Translations under genes and position numbers: made by a program
The notes under the pieces: model-generated
What the model saw: the letters and a program-made list of their open reading frames with translations, nothing else
Database searches by the model: none
What the model was told of the DNA's origin: nothing
Part shown: piece by piece, positions 1 to 10,260 of the stretch
How the letters are laid out: every line of letters begins with the position of its first letter
Numbering within the stretch: the stretch's first letter is position 1
DNA from: Paulinella micropora
Taxonomy: Eukaryota; Cercozoa; Imbricatea; Euglyphida; Paulinellidae
Assembly (NCBI GenBank): GCA_019918135.1
Contig: WBZZ01002360.1
Location: forward strand, 1-64,000
DNA length: 64,000 nt
Direction: 5' to 3'

Positions 1-201
1 ATCCTGTACTAAGAATAACCCCGTAAAGCCCAGCTGTTCGTACAGCCGCACCGTATGCTCGTAGACCGGTACTTCGAGGCCCAGCAGGCACAACGCTTCG
101 TAGGCTCCCCAGTCCCAGTGCTGGGATGGTCCAGCCGGCAGCAAGGACACCTCCTCCGGTCCAGGCAGCCCCCGCGCCCGTTTGACCGTGTTCACAACCA
201 T
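1..201 (-). CDS. hypothetical protein, 5' part (runs off the left edge)
   Basis: An open frame on the minus strand starts at an ATG at 201-199 and stays open to base 1, so about 67 codons of the N-terminus are visible and the rest lies outside the window. An in-frame TAG lies shortly upstream, which supports this start. The visible part has a basic beginning (VNTVKRARGLPG) and then a tryptophan and leucine-rich stretch (HWDWGAYEALCLLGLEV). I do not recognise a domain. Codon use matches the neighbouring G+C-rich genes. Confidence 0.5.
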   Translation of the reverse strand, partial: MVVNTVKRARGLPGPEEVSLLPAGPSQHWDWGAYEALCLLGLEVPVYEHTVRLYEQLGFTGLFLVQD

Positions 202-923
202 TGCGCAGCGCTGCCGTTTCGCTGTCTAGCAGCCGGTCTCGCTCGCGGGTTCTTCAAGCAGATGAGCGTTGGCGAGGTTTTGCATTGCCACCAGGCGTTC
301 GCACCTGGTAAGCAGGGCTTGTAACGTGTTGGAAGAATAAGCAGCAACTCTCTCCGGACCAGGTCCAGACAGCCAGGCGGAATGTCGTCAAACCTGACTT
401 CTTGGCCAGGCACCGCCCCAGCTGGAGGGCGCAGGAGGCAGTGGGGGGGGGGGGGGTAGATTGGCTAGCCAGCGCCGAGGGCAAGACCAAGAGCTGCTCT
501 CTCGTCCTTCTTTCCCAAACCAAAAGGTCACGTTGCCTTCTTCTTCGGCGCGGCGCCTTTCTGCTTGACCGCCGGTACGCAGGCGCTTGGCTGGTTTTGT
601 GCCTTCCATCCTTTCTTTTACAGAAGGTTGGCGCAGAGTACACCCCCTCCAAGCAGCAGGGAGGAAGGGCGGGCCGGGAGGGGGGCAGCCAGCGAGAGGG
701 AAAAACCAGGGGGGGGGGGGGAGAAGGTCGGCCGTGCCCCCCCGGGGGTGCCACCCCCCTCCCCACCCCACTGCGCCCCCCTCCCCGTGCCCTCCCCGCC
801 CCCGCACGCGCCCCTCGGGTGGAGGAGGCGGTCGTCGCGCGGGGGGGGACCTAAAGCCGCCCCCCACCGTGGGCCCGAGTGCAACCGGCAGAAGCGAGTG
901 CCCGCCGTCTCACTTACCTGCTG
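202..923. other. no convincing gene; G/C tracts
   Basis: Minus-strand frames between about 413 and 236 give short protein-like stretches (for example VRFDDIPPGCLDLVRREL) that could be a broken gene, but no single frame holds. From about 430 to 870 the sequence is low-complexity G and C runs. Confidence 0.4.
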
Positions 924-2198
924 ATGCTGTCGGGCCAGCCCAAGATCCCGCTGGCCTACACGGGGCCGGTCGGGACCCAGGCCACGCTGGACCTCTTGGC
1001 CGACCTGCGCTTGCTAGGCCAGGCACGTACGGCTCGGTGTTCAAGTGGGGGAAGCGCGCCCTGAAGCTAGTGAAGGATTGTTCCCGGGAAGAGGAAGCGG
1101 GCTACGCGCGGCTACAACTGCTCGGGTGGGGCCGGCCGTGTATGAAATCCAGGTCCTGCACGGCCCCACCGCCCACAAGTGGCTGCGCCGGCGCGTGCCG
1201 CGGACGGGAGCCCTGGTCGCGGCCCTCGAGCGCCTGCTGGGCCTGCGCGGTTGTGATTGCCGCGAGAGCCAGCGCGCGGACGGCGAGCAGCGCGCCGTGA
1301 CCCACTGCCTGGTCCTGGTGCACCTGGAGGCCTTCGACCTGGACCTCAGCAAGTACCCGCTGCCCGGCTCGGTGCCCCGCCTGGCCACTGACTTGGTGGA
1401 GCCCGTCGCCCGGCTGCTCAAGCAGGTGGTCGTGCAAGGGGGGTGTTTCCCCTTTGATGCCAAACCCGCCAACGTGCTGCTGAAGCTCGGTGGGGAGGAG
1501 GGGGGGCCAGAGCGGCTGGCGCTGACGGACCTCGATGAGGGGACCATGTATTTCCTCCGTGACCGGGCGAGGCGGCGTCGGACGCGGCCCTCTTGTACTT
1601 TCTCAGCGCCTGCCGCGGCGACGCCCCCCTGGCGCTGTGGCACCTGCCGGGCTGGCAGGGCGCGAAGGCCGCCGCGCGTTTCCACACGGCCTGGGACCTG
1701 CTGCAGTGTGCCATCCTGCCCCGCGGTGGCTGGCACTATTGGACTCTGTACGCGGTGGACGCCCTAGTAGAGGACTGGGACGCGTACCTGTGTTTGCTGG
1801 CCAAGCACCTGCAACGCGCAGAGACACCGGGCTACGCGACCGTGGGCCGGCCGCTCACGGTCGCGTGGCTGCGGAACTGCCTGCGCAGCAACGGACTGCC
1901 CGAGCCGCGCACGGCAGCCTTCTGGCGCCCGCTCACCGCCGGCGGCAGCCCGGAGGCGGCGCTGGCGGACGGGCACCCGGTGGTGGACATTTTTCTGTTT
2001 GCGGCCAAGCGCTGTTTGCAGCTGCTGCACCAACAGCGCCTGGATTGCTATGGCGCGATCCAGGAGATTGCTAGCCGGTGTTGCGGCGGGTGGCTGCGCA
2101 TGTGCCTCGAGTTTTTGGGGCCGTTGGTGCAGGCCAGGTTCCGGGTGCCGGCACAGCGCGGCTCGGCCCGGGGGCCGGAAAGGAAGCGGGCGCGTTAG
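924..2198 (+). CDS. protein kinase-like protein (frame broken)
   Basis: Probable serine/threonine-type kinase fold. A glycine-rich loop and the ATP-binding lysine segment (GTYGSVFKWGKRALKLV) lie near 1028-1078, a catalytic-loop equivalent FDAKPANVLL near 1453-1482, and a DFG equivalent LTDLDEG just after. The usual His-Arg of the HRD motif is Phe-Asp in order FD-A-K, so the loop is divergent. The start is taken at the ATG 924; a GTG at 879 is possible. The frame moves 3 to 2 to 1 to 3, at about 1023, 1125 and 1570, each time as if one G were missing from a G run. The C-terminus is basic (RGPERKRAR). It shares the K-P-A-N signature with the kinase at 19197-20636. Activity is inferred only. Confidence 0.65.
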
Positions 2199-2250
2199 GC
2201 GGAAGGCCCCCCGACCGCCCGGTCGAGGCCTGACCACCGTGCTCCCGCGA

Positions 2251-2310
2251 GGGGGGGGGGGGGGAGTGTGGGGGAGGGGGGGGGCGCCGGTCCCCCCCCC
2301 CCCCCCCCCG
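2251..2310. repeat. paired poly-G and poly-C tracts
   Basis: A run of G followed within a few tens of bases by a long run of C, between the stop of the kinase-like gene and its polyadenylation signal. Such G/C pairs recur between genes in the left 41 kb. Confidence 0.8.
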
Positions 2311-2315
2311 TGGAC

Positions 2316-2321
2316 AATAAA
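2316..2321 (+). terminator. polyadenylation signal AATAAA
   Basis: AATAAA 118 bases after the stop of the kinase-like gene, just after a poly-C tract. Confidence 0.6.
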
Positions 2322-2583
2322 AACCACTAGTCACTGACAAGCGTAGCCGCTCCGGTCCCGCCGGGCCCCGGCACTGGCCGCGGGCGGCCGGGCCGCGCAG
2401 TGCACGCGGCCCACGCGCTCCCCCCCCCCCCTAGGCACACGCGCCGGGGGGGGAGGGGCGCCCCCCCCCCGCCGCCGGCGCGGCGCGCGCCCGGTTCCCA
2501 CCACGCGTCCGTGCGCGCGCGGGGGGGGGGGGGGAGGAAGAGCACGTGCCCCCGGCCCCGCCCAGACAGACAGCGTGGCACGC

Positions 2584-2597
2584 TCACAAAACCTAGT
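2584..2597 (+). promoter_or_regulatory. shared upstream element (TCACAAAACC)
   Basis: TCACAAAACCTAGT lies 28 bases before the ATG at 2625. A near-identical element (TCACAAAACCAGTC) lies 22 bases before the ATG at 12697. A promoter or leader role is inferred from position only. Confidence 0.35.
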
Positions 2598-2624
2598 CGC
2601 GGCGGAATTCGACCGACAGCCTAG

Positions 2625-4117
2625 ATGCAGCCGCTACCACCACCACCCCCGCCCCCGGACGACGCGCGGGCGGGTCCGCCGCCGGACCAGGCTCCCGGGG
2701 GCCTGCTGGGCACCCACGGCCCCCGCTGGTCCAAGCGCTGGACGTGGCTCGTGAGCGCCTGCACCAGGCCCAGCAGGCCCGGGGTCTGTCCACGGCCGCT
2801 ACGGCCTCCCGGCCGCGTGCGACCCACCCTGCTCGGTCGGCGTACCCCACCTCGCCGTGCCCCCGGAGATCCGTCGGCTGCTCCTGTCCTCGCTGGCGCA
2901 CCGGTACGTGTTCGCGGCCGGGACGTGGGGAGCGACCGTGGGTTTGCGTGGCGTCTGCGAGGCCGACACGCGGGAGGACTGCGCGTGCTGGTCCTGCCGC
3001 CTGCGGGGGCTGCACCAGTGCGAGCCGCGGCAGTGGCGCTGCCACTGCTGGGGCTGCACCGTTGCGCACAGCTTCTCGGAGCGACGGCTCGTGCTGTACT
3101 GGGCGGCCGACCGGGACGAGGAAAGGGCGGCGCTGCTCCGGCTCGGGGTACGCGTCATGGCCCGGCTAGACCTCGGGGTCCAGGCGCCCGCTACGCTCTG
3201 GGAGGCAGCGCGCCTGGAGGAGCTGAGCCGGCGCCCCGCGTGGCGAGCCCGCCTGGCACCACTCTGCGAGGCGCTAGGGTGCCACGAGCGCTGGCGGCGG
3301 GCCGGGGGAGGGGCGGGGCGGCGCCCGAGGCACTGGAGCAGGAGCCGGAGCCGGAGCCAGAGCCGGGGGCGAGGCGCCTGTTGGCAATCGTGTCGGAACC
3401 CCTGGCCTCCAACTGCCGGTGCCGGCTGTGCGGCGTGTACAACAACCTGGGCACCTTCGGCCTCCGGGAGCAGGCTAGGGTGTGGGCCGAGCACGGGCTC
3501 GCGCCGCTGGACCCCCTGGTGGGCAAGCCCGCCGGTGGCACGGGGGGGCAGAACCGCTGGGCCATGCGCCGGCAGACCAGCCTGCAGCGGGTCGTGTCCT
3601 GCAGCCAAAACTGGTGGCTCTGGTACGACGCGCGGGGGAAGTGCTCTTCCACCCCCGCCGGGATGTGTACTACGACTTTGCGCAGACCCTGCGCGCGCTC
3701 ACCAACCTCGGGCACCTGGTCCAGTATGCGGAGGAGCGGCCCGGAGGGGAGGACAACGTGCTGCTGTATTCGTGTGACAACGGCCGACAGGAGCTGTGTG
3801 TGCTGCTAGCGTACGTGCCGAGTAGCACGGAGCTCCGGGCCGAGTGCCGGAAGCGACAACGAAACGGCGTCTTCCTCTCGACCAGCGCGCTCTACTTCCA
3901 TCCCCCGGCTACGTTGCAGTGGCTAGCCAGGGCACGGGCCGGGGCGGGGCGCTCGGACCCGCACGTACGGTATGTGGTCGCCATGTTCCACGCGGCCAGG
4001 GAGCTGGCCGGCGGCGGGGAGGCCGGCGAGCCCGACGGGGCCGATGGGGCCGACGGGGCCGACGGGTGGCAGCCTTACCAGCCCGTACTCTTGTATTTTA
4101 CGCAGTGTGGCCGTTAG
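2625..4117 (+). CDS. cysteine-rich protein, paralogue of 36622-38080 (frame broken)
   Basis: Unrecognised protein of about 495 codons with a full-length paralogue at 36622-38080. After a proline-rich start come a Cys/His/Trp-rich cluster (DCACWSCRLRGLHQC, then CHCWGC; about 2980-3060), a helical region (RVMARLDLG), a second CxxC (CRCRLCGVYNNLG, about 3418-3450) and a C-terminal domain ending GWQPYQPVLLYFTQC. The cluster suggests zinc binding. The frame runs 3, then 1 from about 2860, 3 from about 3330, and 2 from about 3638. At the last break this copy has GGGGG (3634-3638) where the paralogue has GGGGGG (37581-37586), so one G is missing here. An acidic repeat of Glu-Pro pairs (about 3335-3365) and a Gly-Ala-Asp repeat near the end are private to this copy. 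Confidence 0.6.
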
Positions 4118-4292
4118 TGGGCCGGACGGCAGGGAGTTTTCAGCCTAGCACTGGCGTGCCCAGGCGGCGGCTGTCAGTAAAAAAAAACCTACTCTGGCAC
4201 GAGACGGACGACGAGGCTCTAGCGGGGTCGGCCGGTAGAGGAAGAAGGTCAGGGACGACGGGGCCGCTGGCGCCGCTGGCGCGGGTGGGCGT

Positions 4293-4748
4293 CAGGCACT
4301 CTCTGCCGGTCGGGGTGGCAGGAAAGGCCGGTCTTTTTTGGTCGGGTGGCACGAGTGGCCAGTCTTTTCTGGCCGGGTGGCAGAAAAAGGCCAGTCTTTT
4401 CCGGCCGGGTGGCACGAGTGGTCGGGCTTTTCTGGCCGGGTGGCACGAGTGGCCAGACTTTTCCTGTCGGGTAGATATACTCGTTTGGCCGGATATGGGC
4501 GTTGCCTTTTTGTTCTCCTCTCTCCCTTCTCCCTTCTCCCCTCTCCCTTCTCCCTTCTCCTCTCTCCCTCCCCGCGCCCGAACATTGTGCAGCCCCCCCC
4601 AGACTTTTGTCCAGTATGGCGGTCCGGTGGGGGGTGCCACCGGCTGCTTCTTTGTCCCCGCCGCAAAACCGGGAGAATTTCCTCTACATACGAAGAAAAA
4701 TAATTGTACTACCCTAAGTGCCCTCAGAGCGAGAATCGCACTTGTGGG
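4293..4748. repeat. left arm of large imperfect inverted repeat
   Basis: The arm begins at CAGGCACTCTCTGCCGGTC and ends at AATCGCACTTGTGG; the reverse complement of both ends and of the intervening order is found at 4982-5479. Order inside the arm: four to five 31-base units containing GGTGGCACGAGTGG, a GATATACTCGTTTGGCCGG element, a CTCCCTTCTCCC pyrimidine tract and an element with GAACATTGTGCAGCCCC. It lies in the 3' region of the gene ending at 4117. Confidence 0.85.
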
Positions 4749-4784
4749 CAGAGCCGGGCCGCGTCTCACTTAATGGCAACAGGC

Positions 4785-6288
4785 TTACACGCAGGTAAAA
4801 TTGGCATCCAGACCTGTCCTACCTATCGAAATGAAAAAAAGAAATAATTCCATATTCTCTTTCTTTTGCCCGTAGAAAGCGGTTGGTTTTTTGGTAATGG
4901 GAAAAAGGGCCGGCCGTTCCGGTAGTACCCGTATATATCCGGGAATATCCGTCGGGGGTGGCACCCCCGGGAGGCCTCGAACCACAAGTGCGATTCTCGT
5001 TCTGAGGGCACTTAGGGCATTATTTTCATTTAGTAAAAAGTTTGCCTGGTTCTGCGGCGGTGACAAAGAAGCAGCCGGTGGCACCCCCCACCCGACCGCC
5101 ATACTAGACGAAAGTCTGGGGGGGCTGCACAATGTTCGGGCGCGGGGAGGGAGAGGGCAGAAGGGAGAGGGGAGAAGGGAGAAGGGAGAGGGGGGGGAAC
5201 AAAAAAGGCAGCGCCCATATCCGGCCAAACGAGTATATCTACCCGACAGGAAAAGCCAGGCTACTCGTGCCACCCGACCTGAAAAGTCTGGCCACTCGTG
5301 CCACCCGACCAGAAAAGTCTGCCACTCGTGCCACCCGACCTGGAAAGTCTGGCCACTCGTGCCACCCGACCGGCCAAGCCAGGCCACTCGTGCCACCTGG
5401 CCAGCAGAGCCAGGCCACTCGTGCCACCCGGCCGGAAGAGCCCGGCCTTTCCTGCCACCCGACCGGCAGAGAGTGCCTGGTCCTGCCGCCCGACCGGCCG
5501 GCAGGAGGTCAGGGGGCGCTGGCCCCTCCCCGGGTGGGCGTAGGTCCGAGCCCGAGGTTGGCGGAGGCCAGCAGCTGGGCCCGGCCCTCGTCGTCAGCGG
5601 CGCCGACACTCCCCTGGTGACCGGGCGCCGGAGAGAAGGCAGGGACAGCTGGCGCGTGTAGGGGGCCGGGGGCGCTAGAGCCGGTGGCGACAGCGTGTCG
5701 TGCTTCGAGCAGAGGGAGGCAGGCGCCTCAGGCCAGCGCTCGTGGCCCGGGCAGGCGCCGGTGAGGAGGGCCCAGCACCGCCGGCGGTGCTCGTGCCAGT
5801 GCAGGGCCTGGTGCAAGTAACCACAGTACAGCTGGCAACCGCACGAGCCGCACTCGTACAGCGCACGGGGCGCCGCGCGCTGACAGCGCGGGTAGCCACA
5901 GCGCAGCTGCACCCAAGCGGCGGGGGCCGCAGCGCAGCCCCCGTGCTGGCCGACGCACTCTGCTCTTTGCAGGGCCAGCGCCCGGGGCTGGCAACCCGCC
6001 GTCTGGTGGCTGGCCGCGCACCGGAGAAAATGTGCCTCGCTGCAGTAAGCCTGCAACAGGCAGCGCGCGCAGGCGGAACGCGCCGGGCGCCCACAGCCTG
6101 ACGCCGCGCACGGCAGGTACCGCGCACGGCAGCGTAGGCAGGCGGAGTTGCACCGTGTACGACAGAGCCGGCCCGCCCCGTTCGAGGTCAGGGCCGCCCT
6201 GGAGCACTTGCCAGGCCCACCGCCACAGCTCACAGCCGCGGCCGGGCCCCCCCCGGGGCCCGGTTCCGGCCTTCAGCATCATCCTCAT
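4785..6288 (-). CDS. double MYND-type zinc finger protein (3' end uncertain)
   Basis: Two MYND-like zinc clusters are visible: the first near 6115-5990 (CGRPARSACARCLLQAYCS, then His and Cys), the second near 5905-5795 (YECGSCGCQLYCGYLHQ, then WHEHRRRCW). MYND fingers usually mediate protein-protein contacts, often with proline-rich partners. The only ATG that fits is at 6288; its frame gives about 55 residues before the coding frame changes by one base near 6130. The frame stays open to 4785, but the part below about 5660 is the right inverted-repeat arm and its spacer and is probably not real protein; an alternative frame stops at 5675. It converges on the gene ending at 4117. Confidence 0.6.
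4982..5479. repeat. right arm of large imperfect inverted repeat
   Basis: Mirror image of 4293-4748 across a 233-base spacer. This arm carries about eight 31-base units (CCACTCGTGCCACCCGACC core) against four or five on the left, which explains its greater length. Frames through the arms are open but encode only the repeat (for example SGGTSGQTFQVGWHEW). Confidence 0.85.
5260..5480. repeat. 31-base tandem repeat array
   Basis: About eight degenerate copies of a 31-base unit with the core CACTCGTGCCACCCGACC. The same unit occurs four or five times in opposite orientation at 4340-4475. Confidence 0.85.
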
Positions 6289-6732
6289 GCGTTTGCCCGA
6301 GAGGGGCGAGGGGCGAGGGCTCCGCGTGACCCAGCCAGCCCAACGGAGGGGGAGAGGGGCGCCGCGCCCCGTGGGGAGGGCAAGAGGCCCGGCGCTTTCT
6401 CTCTCCCCCCCCCCCCCCCCCGGCGGGGAGAGGGTGCTGCGCGCCGTGGCCGGGGGGGAGAGCAGCGCGCCGCTGGCCCGCCGCCCCGTACCGAGCGGGA
6501 TGCCCTGCGGGGGGGCAGGCCGTCCTCCCCGCGCCAGCGGGCCCCCGCCTACGGGCCAGTGGGCCCCCCGCCCACGCGCCTCCCGCCAGCGGGCCCCCCG
6601 CCAGAGCGCGTGTGCCGCGGGGGGGGGGGGGGGGGGGAGGGGGGTGTCCCCCCCCCCCCCCCCCAGCCTCCTTCCCCTCCGGCCACCACGCGTGGGGGAG
6701 TGCCGGCCGGCCGCGACGAGAGAGAATCAGAC
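6289..6732. other. intergenic, G/C-rich, no gene
   Basis: Divergent promoter region between the MYND gene and the helicase gene. It holds poly-C near 6405-6421, and a poly-G tract followed directly by poly-C at 6619-6664. Frames here give only Pro, Gly and Arg. Confidence 0.6.
6619..6664. repeat. adjacent poly-G and poly-C tracts
   Basis: About 20 G, a short GA/GT interruption, then about 15 C, roughly 70 bases before the helicase start. Confidence 0.85.
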
Positions 6733-9700
6733 ATGTCCCGGCTGCCGGCAGCGGTCGAGAGCCAGCCTCCCCCGCCGGGCGGCCCGGCCCCGCCCGGCAC
6801 CCCGGCGGAAGCGGAAGCGGGTGTGTCGTGGTGGGTCCCGGCCCCGCGCCAGCCCGCCCCCGGCCGCCTGCTCTGGCTGGTGCCGCGGTGGGGCCGCCGG
6901 CGGAGGGGCGAGTCGTGCTGTCGCTGACCGGGCCCGGCCAAGACCAGCGGGCCTGGCTCAGCGACGTGGCGGACCCCGTGCACCAGGGCCTGGTGAGCTT
7001 TTCGCTGCACCCCGCCGGCTTCGTCCGGGGGCGCTCCGCCGGTGTCTGGCTGTACGATTACGACCGGGGCGAGATGCTGCCCCTGGTCGAGGAGGCCAAG
7101 CTGTGGCAGAAGCTGCCGCCCTCCGTCGTGCCGCGCACCCCCCGCAAGCGGGCGCGCGCGCTGCGCCGCCTGGGCCACGCCGCCTCCGCGCCCAAGGCGC
7201 CGGCGCTCGCGCGGGCGCTGGCAGCCTGGCCCGGCTGGTGGGCGCTGCGCCTTTTGCTGGAGGACGGCCGCTGGGCCCCCTTCCTGTTCTTATTCGGGCC
7301 ACGCGCCGAGTGGCTGTGGCGCAGCCGGCGGCGGGCCAGGCGCCGCTGGCTCGCTGCGTTGCTGGACTCGCCGCCGGGGGGCACGGACCCGCGCTGCTTC
7401 TTCGACGGGGACCTGCTGCTGCCGGGCGCACTAGAGAGCCCGGCGCTGACCCCGGCCCACTTCCAGCGCCTGGGCCGGCTGCTCCGGGCCCGCCTGGCGG
7501 CGGTGCTCGGGCCCGCGGGCCGGCGCCTCGTGCTCGTCCACTACTGGCTGCGCCTGACCCTCGCCGTGCGCAAGAGCTCGTGCTTCCAACTCACGGCCTG
7601 CCCACCCTCTGCCCAGGCCCTGGTGGGCGAGCTGCTGCCGAACCTCGACCGCCGCTCGGAACACGGCCGCCACCTCTTCCCGGGCTTCTCCGACCTGCTG
7701 CGGCAGTTGTTACTGCCGGATGGCTCGCTGTGGTGCGAGGACTGGTGCGAGCCCGCCGGCGAGCACGCGTACGCGCTCAAGCCGCACGTCACGCCGGCCG
7801 TGCTGGAGCCCGTGCTCAGTGACATCTGGGGGCTCGGCGCGGGGGGCTCCGTGGGCGGCTGCGCCCGCTGCGCCGGCGCCGAGCCACCCCCGCCCAAGCG
7901 CCGCCGCCGCCGCGCGGGTGGCTCGGCGCCCACGGAGCCCGCGTGGCTGCACCCCCCCCGGCCTCTGGGTGCCCCAGGACCTGTGGCGCCAGGAGCAGGC
8001 CCTCGCGGGCCGCCTGCGGGACCTGGCCACGTCGGGCTGCGGCCACCTGCTGGCCAGGCTCCGGGCCCGCGGGCCGGGGGCTGACGCCTTCGTGCCCAGC
8101 GAGGAACAGCGCCGCGCCGCCGAGGTGTGCCTGCGCTCGCGCCTCGGCGTCCTCGTCGGGGCCGCCGGCACGGGCAAGACCTCGCTGGCGGGCTGGCTCC
8201 GCTGCCTGGGCGTGCCGCTCTTGTTCGTGGCCGTGACGTGCCAGGCCGTCGCCGCCGCCCGGCGGGCCTGGGCCGGGGCGGCCGCCCGCCGGGACCCCGC
8301 CGGTACCCCGCCGGGACCCCGCCGAGCCCGGCCCGGCTGGGGACGCGGCCGGGAGCCCGCCTGCCGCCAGTGCCGCGGCCCCCCGCCGCCGGCCGAGGGC
8401 TGGGCTCGTACGTGACGGCCGGCTTCTACACGTCCGCCCTGCTAGAGGCGTACGCGGCGCTGCCGCCGAGGCCCGCCTGGCCGACGCCCGCCCTCGTGGT
8501 CGTCGACGAGCTGTCCTTGTTCAGTCCGGCGGCCCTGCTCCGCCTCTTGGACGTGCTGGCCGGGCTTGCCCCCTCGGTGGCGGGCCTGCTCCTGCTCGGG
8601 GACAGCGCGCAGCTGCCGTCCATGGGGCAGGGCTGCGTGCTGGCGCTGGCCCAACGCCTGTTCCCCGCCTGCTGCGCGTGCCTGGACACCGTCAGGCGCG
8701 GCCAGGCCGGCGCCGGCGGCCTCACGCAGGTGCAGCGCCTGGCGCGGACGCTGCGCCCGGGGCCCCCCCGCAGCGTCGCTGAAGTGCGCGCCTGGCCCGA
8801 CGCGTCCTGCCCGCTACTTCCGCCTGCACGTAGGCCCGACGAGCTGCGCGAGTTAGCACTCGGCTGGTCCGGCAGTACGAGCCCCCGGGGGTGACCCGCG
8901 GGGCCGTGCGCGGGGGCTGCGCTGCCCGAGCTACCAGCTCGCGACCGTGCGGGCGCAGGAAAGGCAACTGCTCAACGAGTGGCTGGCGGGGGCCGCCGGC
9001 GCCGTCCGGGCGGCCGACGGCGTCCAGGCCCTGCGGCGGGGCTCAAGGTCCGGCTGAAGGCGCCCCGCGGCTGCCCCGCGAGGCGGGTCCTGGCGCAGGC
9101 GGCGCGCATCTTCGTCGAGCCGGGGGATCTGTGGGCCGAGAACGCCCCGCCGGCCGCCGCGCCGGCCAGGCTCGTCCGGGTGCCGCCGGACCAGGGCCCT
9201 GGGCCAGGCTCGAGGAAGTGCGGGCGGTGGGCTACCTGCTCGACATCTCGGACGTGTGGTTGCAATGTTCGCGGGACGCCAAGAACGTGGCGGTGCGGTG
9301 CTTTCCCGGTGGCAGCGCGCTGCCGGACACCCGCCCCCCTGCCGGCGCAGGTCGGCCGGCGCTCCTGTCCCCTGGCATTCCGGCGCTTCCTCGTCTGGAC
9401 GGGCGCGGTAGGGGGCCGCGCGGGCCTAGTGGAGTTCTACAGCCAGGACCAGCACGGCCGGGCAGCGCTGGAGCTGGGATACGCCCTCACCGACGTGTGC
9501 GTCCAAGGGGGGGAGCTCCGGCACCTGCACCTGGTCCTGTCGCCGCACGCTTCGCCGCGCCACTACTTTCTGCGCCAGATCGCCTACACCGCCCTGACCC
9601 GAGCCACCCGCACGGCCAGCATCGTGCTGCCGCTGCGGGCGGACGGGGCCGGCTGACGCCCCGCGAGTATTGGGAAAAGGTCAGGAGCGCCGACGTCCGG

Positions 9701-9805
9701 GTGCTCACGGCCACGGTGGAGGGGGCGCCCCCCTCGCTCCCCGCCGCCGCCGAGCGGGAGGCCGGGCCGGAGGCCCCGGGGGACGAGGCTTCCACTCCGC
9801 GCTAG
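6733..9805 (+). CDS. RecD/TraA-like superfamily 1 DNA helicase (many frame breaks)
   Basis: Motifs in order: Walker A GAAGTGKTSLAGWL (about 8157-8200), Walker B VVVDELSLF (about 8495-8521), motif III-like LLLGDSAQLPSMGQG (about 8590-8635), and motif VI YTALTRATRTASIVLP (about 9583-9630). This set is that of RecD-like SF1B helicases, which unwind DNA 5' to 3'. The first 400 codons (from ATG 6733) match nothing I know. Coding continuity needs about nine one-base frame changes, at about 6892, 7966, 8395, 8860, 8917, 9045, 9205, 9345 and 9653, almost all in G or C runs; the one at 7966 lies in a run of eight C where seven would keep the frame. The C-terminus after the last break (LTPREYWEKVRSADVRVLT) ends at TAG 9803-9805. 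Either an error-prone consensus or a decayed gene. Confidence 0.7.
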
Positions 9806-10260
9806 TTCACCCCGCGGCTCGCAGCCCCCCGGCCCGCCTCCGCCCCGGCCGGCCGGCTACGAGCGGGGGAGCCGTTGGGCGGGACGGGGGTGCGCCCCCC
9901 CTCCCTATCGCGAGCCCAGCGGCACGGGCGCAGTCCCAAAAGGAGCTGGTTACTCTAGCTAACGGTACGTTGCCTCGTTGTTGGCCGGCGTACAAGGCAC
10001 CAGCACGCTCTTCAGAGGGCGGCCAGCAGTAAAGCAGAATTGCGATTCAGGACGGCGGAAGTCAAGAAAAATGAGGTCGCCGGCAACAGAACCTGCTACA
10101 GCTCAAGAAAGGGCCGGCCCCACGTGTTAGGAGGCTTTTTAATGTTTCGCGGTCCGGAGTCCCGCCCGTTCTTCTACCCACAGTCGGTGACGTAGAAGAT
10201 GAACCCCCCGGTGTTCACCGTGATGGGCCTCTTAGCAGGAGCGTGCCGGCACAGCCGCTT
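9806..10260. other. intergenic between convergent genes
   Basis: No gene seen. A TTTAAT at 10138-10143 reads as ATTAAA on the minus strand and could serve the LRR gene that ends at 10261. Confidence 0.5.

Noticed and set aside
4140..5661. Open frames in both inverted-repeat arms (repeats of GTSGQ and WHEW)
   Set aside because: They encode only the 31-base repeat and exist on both strands.
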